This document shows, piece by piece, positions 60,106-64,000 of a DNA stretch of 64,000 bases. Positions within the stretch are counted from its first letter, which is position 1, and the number at the start of each line of letters is the position of its first letter. Origin of the DNA: Bacteroidales bacterium (lineage in GTDB: Bacteria; Bacteroidota; Bacteroidia; Bacteroidales; VadinHA17); the NCBI GenBank assembly GCA_029210565.1, contig JARGFQ010000009.1, positions 1-64,000 on the forward strand. Reading direction: 5' to 3'. The position numbers were made by a program, and so were the translations under genes. The notes beneath the pieces are model-generated. The model ran no database searches, was not told the DNA's origin, and saw nothing but the letters and a program-made list of their open reading frames with translations.

Positions 60106-61380
60106 ATGTCAGCATCAAAAAGTATTGGTAAGAGTCTGAAGGGTCAGTCGGGACGGCTGGTCTCCCTCGATGTGTTCAGGGGTATGACTATCGCCTTCAT
60201 GATTATCGTTAACACTCCGGGCACCTGGAGCCACGTCTATGCGCCGCTGCGACATGCATCGTGGCACGGCTGCACCCCCACGGACCTGGTCTTCCCCTCG
60301 TTTCTGTTCATTTCAGGGGTGGCGATGTGGTTTTCGCTGCGCAAGTACAATTTCGAATTTTCCCAGCCGGCACTCATCCGCCTGCTGCGCAGAGTGCTGC
60401 TGATATTTGCAGCAGGACTCTTCCTTAATATCTTTCCGTACTTTGGGCGCGACTACACTACTCTGCGCATAATGGGTGTCCTGCAGCGCATCGCTCTCGC
60501 ATGGGGCCTTGGAGCATTGATAGTGCTGCTGGTAAAGCGAAACCGGATATGGATACCGGCAGCAGTGCTCCTGTTCGGATACTGGGCACTGATGTACTTC
60601 CTGGGAGGAGATGATCCCTATTCACTCGAAGGAAACTTCGCCAGGAAGGTTGACCTGGCTCTCCTTGGAGAAAAGCATCTTTACAAGGGATTCGGCATGC
60701 CGTTCGATCCGGAAGGGTTGCTCTCTACACTGCCCGCAACCGCCACGGTGCTTCTCGGATTTATGTCCGGCGGACTTATCGGCGCCAGGGGCTCCTCATG
60801 GAAAACAATAGGCTGGCTATCGGCTGTCGGAGCACTCCTCATCGCGGCAGGACTCCTCTGGGGCGAATATTTCCCTATAAATAAACCTATCTGGACAAGC
60901 TCATATGTGCTCTATGCAGGCGGTATAGGCATGCTGATACTGGCAATCCTGCTATTGATAATCGATATCTTTAAAATACAGGGCTGGAAGACCATAGGCA
61001 TCATCCTTGCCGGGGGAGCCCTGATGGCCGTAACCGGGCTTCTCTGGAAGGCGACGGCCGAGACAGGATACAGCTCATCATTCCTGATAAGCGTGGGCTT
61101 GGTGGTTATCGCATTTGCACTCCTGCTCAAACTCAATTTTTTCCTGCCCTTCGGCATGAACCCGATGAGCACATACATCCTGGCAGGCATATTGACCAAG
61201 ACTATGCTGGCCATCAAAATAGGGGAGATGACACTTTATAAATGGATTTTCACAAATCTCTGCAGCCCGCTCTTCGAGGAACAAAAGCTTGCCAGCCTCC
61301 TCTTTGCACTGCTCCAGGTGACACTGATATGGGCATTCGGCTATATTCTCTACCGTAAAAAAATAATGATAAAGTTTTAA
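60106..61380 (+). CDS. HGSNAT/NagX-like membrane acyltransferase (DUF5009/COG4299)
   Basis: This 424-residue membrane protein has about ten helices. The N-terminal motif RLVSLDVFRGMTIAFMIIVN and the loop HASWHGCTPTDLVFPSFLF match the HGSNAT (heparan-alpha-glucosaminide N-acetyltransferase)/NagX family, whose histidine in the HAxW motif is thought to carry the acetyl group across the membrane. A glucosamine- or muramic-acid-directed acyl transfer at the inner membrane is inferred from this and from the kinase and MurU genes immediately following (one-base gap). Confidence 0.86.
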   Translation: MSASKSIGKSLKGQSGRLVSLDVFRGMTIAFMIIVNTPGTWSHVYAPLRHASWHGCTPTDLVFPSFLFISGVAMWFSLRKYNFEFSQPALIRLLRRVLLIFAAGLFLNIFPYFGRDYTTLRIMGVLQRIALAWGLGALIVLLVKRNRIWIPAAVLLFGYWALMYFLGGDDPYSLEGNFARKVDLALLGEKHLYKGFGMPFDPEGLLSTLPATATVLLGFMSGGLIGARGSSWKTIGWLSAVGALLIAAGLLWGEYFPINKPIWTSSYVLYAGGIGMLILAILLLIIDIFKIQGWKTIGIILAGGALMAVTGLLWKATAETGYSSSFLISVGLVVIAFALLLKLNFFLPFGMNPMSTYILAGILTKTMLAIKIGEMTLYKWIFTNLCSPLFEEQKLASLLFALLQVTLIWAFGYILYRKKIMIKF

Positions 61381-61381
61381 G

Positions 61382-62797
61382 ATGGATATAAGAAGTGCCG
61401 TTGAAAAGGCCTTTTACAAATGGAAGGGCTCGCCGCCCGAGGTGATGACAAGATTACCCCAGTCAGGCTCTGACAGGGTATATTTCAGACTGGCATATCC
61501 CGAAGACAAGGTCATCGGGGCCTATAACCCCAGCCGCGAGGAAAACGATGCCTTCGTCGGTTTCTCCAATCACTTCAGGTCGAAGGGACTGCATGTCCCG
61601 GAAGTCTATGTCTATTATCCTGACGAGAAGATATATTTTCTTGAGGACCTTGGCGACATAAACCTCTTTACATGGCTTGCGCAGAGACCCGACGAGGAGC
61701 GTTTCAACAGTGAGGCGGAGGAACTGTTCATGACCATTGCCGCTGACCTGGTGAAGATACAGACAGAAGGCATAAAGGGACTCGACCTCTCGCTCTGCTA
61801 CCCGCACCGCAGTTTTGACCGGCAGAGCATAGTGTGGGATATGAACTACTATAAGTACATGTTCCTGAAACTTATCGCTGCTCCCTTCAACGAGATACGG
61901 CTTGAGCGCGACTTTGAGACCCTGACACAGTTTCTGCTTGATGCGGGGCAGGACTATTTTCTCTTCCGCGATTTCCAGACCGCAAACATCATGCTCAGGG
62001 ACGGCACTCCATGGTATATCGACTACCAGGGAGGCAGGCTGGGAGCACCCCATTATGACATCGCCTCCCTCGTCTATGACGCAAAGGCCTACATACCGGC
62101 CGAGCTGAGAAAGAAGACCCTCGACAGGCACCTGTATCTCTTCGCCGAGGCAACAGGCACACCGAGAGACTCTTTGGCCAGGTACAGCGGGGCCTTCACA
62201 CTCATAAGGCTGATGCAGGCCCTCGGGGCCTTTGGCTTCAGGGGGCTGCACGAAAACAAACCTACCTTCAGTGAGAGCATCGTGCCCGCCGTCGAACTGA
62301 TGAACGAGCTTCTCGCCGGCGACGATCTCTGCATAGACCTGCCGGAACTCAGAAAAGCGTCAGAGGCAGTGCCGCTGCAGAGAAAATACCGCATACTGTC
62401 GCACTACCAGCAGATGGTTACCATAAACATCCAGAGTTTCTCCTATGTCAGGGGAAAGACAGTCAACTATGACAACGGCGGCGGATTCGTGTTCGACTGC
62501 AGGGGACTGCGTAACCCGGCACATGTGCCTGAACTGAGTGAGCTGACAGGTTTTGATCCGGCTATCGCAGAGTTTTTCGGTAATGACGACGAGGCTGTCG
62601 CCTTCGCCGGAGACTGCTCAAACATCATACGCAATTCACTCCCAATGCTGAGACGAAAGGGTGTGGTGGAGATTAATGTGGCCTTCGGATGTATCGGAGG
62701 ACTGCACCGCTCGGTATGGTGCGCCGCAAGGGTGGCTTCAATGCTCTCATCCATGCCGGGAGTCTCAGTCTCGGTAACCCATTCGGAACTGCAGTGA
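61382..62797 (+). CDS. AmgK-like amino-sugar kinase fused to a RapZ C-terminal domain
   Basis: The 471-residue protein has two parts. Residues 1-335 are an APH-fold kinase with catalytic Asp197 and Asn202 in FRDFQTANIML and metal-binding Asp214 in IDYQGGRLGAPHYDIASL, as in AmgK (anomeric kinase for MurNAc/GlcNAc). Residues about 345-471 match the C-terminal domain of RapZ, with CRGLRNPAHVPEL, DPAIAEF and FGCIGGLHRSVW, the part that binds glucosamine-6-phosphate in E. coli RapZ. The N-terminal P-loop domain of RapZ is absent. It overlaps murU by one base (TGATG), a coupled pair. Confidence 0.9.
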   Translation: MDIRSAVEKAFYKWKGSPPEVMTRLPQSGSDRVYFRLAYPEDKVIGAYNPSREENDAFVGFSNHFRSKGLHVPEVYVYYPDEKIYFLEDLGDINLFTWLAQRPDEERFNSEAEELFMTIAADLVKIQTEGIKGLDLSLCYPHRSFDRQSIVWDMNYYKYMFLKLIAAPFNEIRLERDFETLTQFLLDAGQDYFLFRDFQTANIMLRDGTPWYIDYQGGRLGAPHYDIASLVYDAKAYIPAELRKKTLDRHLYLFAEATGTPRDSLARYSGAFTLIRLMQALGAFGFRGLHENKPTFSESIVPAVELMNELLAGDDLCIDLPELRKASEAVPLQRKYRILSHYQQMVTINIQSFSYVRGKTVNYDNGGGFVFDCRGLRNPAHVPELSELTGFDPAIAEFFGNDDEAVAFAGDCSNIIRNSLPMLRRKGVVEINVAFGCIGGLHRSVWCAARVASMLSSMPGVSVSVTHSELQ

Positions 62798-63519
62798 TGA
62801 AAGCAATGATCTTTGCTGCCGGACTCGGCACACGGCTGGGAGAGATGACCCGCACAAAACCCAAGGCCCTCGCTGACATCAACGGCAGCACCATGCTGCA
62901 GCTGACTGCAGAAAAACTGGTGGCTGCCGGCTTTGATGACCTTATCATCAATATTCATCATCACCCCGAACAGATGATGGAGGAGGTGGAGAAACTGCGC
63001 GGCATGGGTTATGCTATCACTGTATCAGATGAGAGTGAAGAGCTGCTCGATACCGCCGGCGGACTGATGAAGGCGAGAGACTTCTTTGACGACCAACCCT
63101 TTATCTGCCATAACGTTGATGAGTTTACTGACTTCAGCCTCAACGAAATGTATCACCACCACATGGAATCGGGAGCCCTCGCTACCCTTGCCGTAAGACA
63201 CAGGCCGGGTAACAGGCAACTGCTCGTTGATGCCGGCGGCCGCCTGAGAGGATGGCGCAATAATGCCACCAAAGAGGAGATAATTACCATCGCCAGCAGC
63301 AAAAAACTTGATGAGGTGGGCTTCTCAGGCATCCAGGTGCTCTCACCTGCCATATTTGAGATGATGCCGGAAGGAATCTATTCACTGACATCCCTCTATC
63401 TGACACTCGCAAAGGATAACCTGGTAATGTCATTCCTTCATGATGAGGGATACTGGTTCGACTGCGGCACACCACAGAGTCTCGAAAAGATAAGAAAACA
63501 TCTGGCGAGACAGGAGTGA
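62797..63519 (+). CDS. murU: MurU-like sugar-1-phosphate nucleotidyltransferase
   Basis: The 240-residue protein has the nucleotidyltransferase signature GLGTRLGEMTRTKPKAL near the start, the metal-site Asp in CHNVDEFTD, and FDCGTPQSLEKI at the end. With the AmgK-like kinase upstream it most likely makes UDP-MurNAc (or a UDP-GlcNAc) from the alpha-1-phosphate, completing the recycling bypass known from Pseudomonas. The start at 62797 (MKAMIFAAG) is fixed by family conservation and the ATGA overlap with the kinase. NDP specificity is inferred. Confidence 0.88.
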   Translation: MKAMIFAAGLGTRLGEMTRTKPKALADINGSTMLQLTAEKLVAAGFDDLIINIHHHPEQMMEEVEKLRGMGYAITVSDESEELLDTAGGLMKARDFFDDQPFICHNVDEFTDFSLNEMYHHHMESGALATLAVRHRPGNRQLLVDAGGRLRGWRNNATKEEIITIASSKKLDEVGFSGIQVLSPAIFEMMPEGIYSLTSLYLTLAKDNLVMSFLHDEGYWFDCGTPQSLEKIRKHLARQE

Positions 63520-63674
63520 CTCGGGCGACAGCTGCATTAAGGCTGACAGAGGCACCAGATCCACGGAACAATCAACCGACTAGGATTATAGCTGGATGGC
63601 AGCCCGGGCAAAACCAGTGAGGTCGGTTTCGCTTACAGGGAAGCCGGACAGGGAGAAATGCAGGAAGAGCCGGC

Positions 63675-64000
63675 TTACATCATCTTCTTCTTCCTCAGTA
63701 TAAAGACCCCTAACAGGGCAAGCAGTACAGATCCTCCAAGTATGAACCAGAAGGCATTCATGCTGTTTTCCAGCCTGTTGGGGACATTCATGCCGTAGAA
63801 GCTGGCAATGAGGGTAGGTATCATCAGCACTATCGTGACGATGGTCAGAGACTTCATCACGATGTTCAGATTGTTGGATATCACCGATGCAAAAGCATCC
63901 ATCATTCCGCTCTGAATATCGCTGTATATCTTGGCCATCTCAATGGCCTGACGGTTCTCAATCATTGCCTCCTCAAGCAGGTCAGACGAGAATTCGTAAT
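63675..64000 (-). CDS. CorA-family Mg2+ transporter, C-terminal part (runs off the edge)
   Basis: The frame is open to the window's right end, with FSSDLLEEAM before the first internal ATG. It contains the two C-terminal membrane helices and the signature ASFYGMNVP (GMN motif) of CorA channels that import Mg2+, Co2+ or Ni2+. The helical stalk sequence NNLNIVMKSLTIVTIVLMIP precedes it, and the end is basic (LRKKKMM). The N-terminal domain lies beyond the window. Confidence 0.93.
   Translation of the reverse strand, partial: YEFSSDLLEEAMIENRQAIEMAKIYSDIQSGMMDAFASVISNNLNIVMKSLTIVTIVLMIPTLIASFYGMNVPNRLENSMNAFWFILGGSVLLALLGVFILRKKKMM

Noticed and set aside
61463..62251. Minus-strand frame of 262 residues
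   Set aside because: It is antisense to the kinase-RapZ gene, which has intact catalytic motifs.
63520..63674. Possible gene between murU and corA
   Set aside because: No open frame with a start site or family resemblance is visible; I see nothing identifiable in it.

Overview
The window looks like chromosomal DNA of a free-living or gut/sediment member of the Bacteroidota (Bacteroidales/Marinilabiliales type). The signs are many TAnnTTTG -7 promoter elements, mostly weak ribosome binding sites, several families typical of the phylum (DUF2795, DUF5063, OstA-like protein beside paired SurA-like proteins, long LepB, MutS2, secreted M28 peptidases, an ECF sigma factor with anti-sigma factor and adhesin-like protein), and a Na+-type energy economy (Rnf complex, SSS symporter). 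I cannot name a species. Almost all of it is core genome. No prophage, CRISPR array or complete insertion sequence is present.

Layout. 1-1071: AT-rich debris, with 77-bp direct repeats around a transposase N-terminal fragment, and the 3' half of a methyltransferase gene. 1145-6615 (minus): an RseC-like gene followed by rnfB-C-D-G-E-A. 6807-8912: recG. 8986-11652 (plus): a methyltransferase, an orphan ABC ATPase, a cobalamin adenosyltransferase and a DUF2795 protein. 11756-17207 (minus): guaB, two SurA-like folding factors and an OstA-like protein. 17327-26188 (plus): recQ, a DUF5063 protein, an RNase D-like exonuclease, rlmI, tex and a lipoprotein oligopeptidase. 26473-41412: two M28 peptidases, mutS2, a molybdopterin-fold/isoaspartyl-peptidase fusion, an adhesin/anti-sigma/ECF operon, rocD, trmD, a YegP protein and an amidohydrolase pseudogene. 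41507-53139: an MFS transporter, lepB, rplT-rpmI-infC-thrS, a PKD lipoprotein, a solute:Na symporter with a small membrane partner, and lysA-lysC. 53368-56370: a TIR/FlgO-like/TPR membrane protein. 56623-56869: two tRNA-Leu genes. 56970-63519: a peptidoglycan amino-sugar recycling locus. 63675 to the edge: a CorA fragment.

The most coherent functional unit is 56970-63519. A secreted NagZ-type GH3/beta-lactamase-like fusion is divergent from an operon encoding an HGSNAT/NagX-like membrane acyltransferase, an AmgK-like sugar kinase fused to a RapZ C-terminal domain, and a MurU-like nucleotidyltransferase. Together they suggest release, uptake or modification, anomeric phosphorylation and nucleotide activation of cell-wall amino sugars, with the RapZ domain as a possible built-in amino-sugar sensor.

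Other points of interest: an infC gene that appears to start at AUA, a signal-peptide-bearing fusion of two molybdopterin-fold domains to an isoaspartyl peptidase, a triplicated motif upstream of rocD, a family of intergenic hairpin elements ending in GATTTGCGA, and short-period tandem repeats, one of which forms the tail of the OstA-like protein and runs on past its stop codon. All family assignments come from reading the translations; no database search was run.
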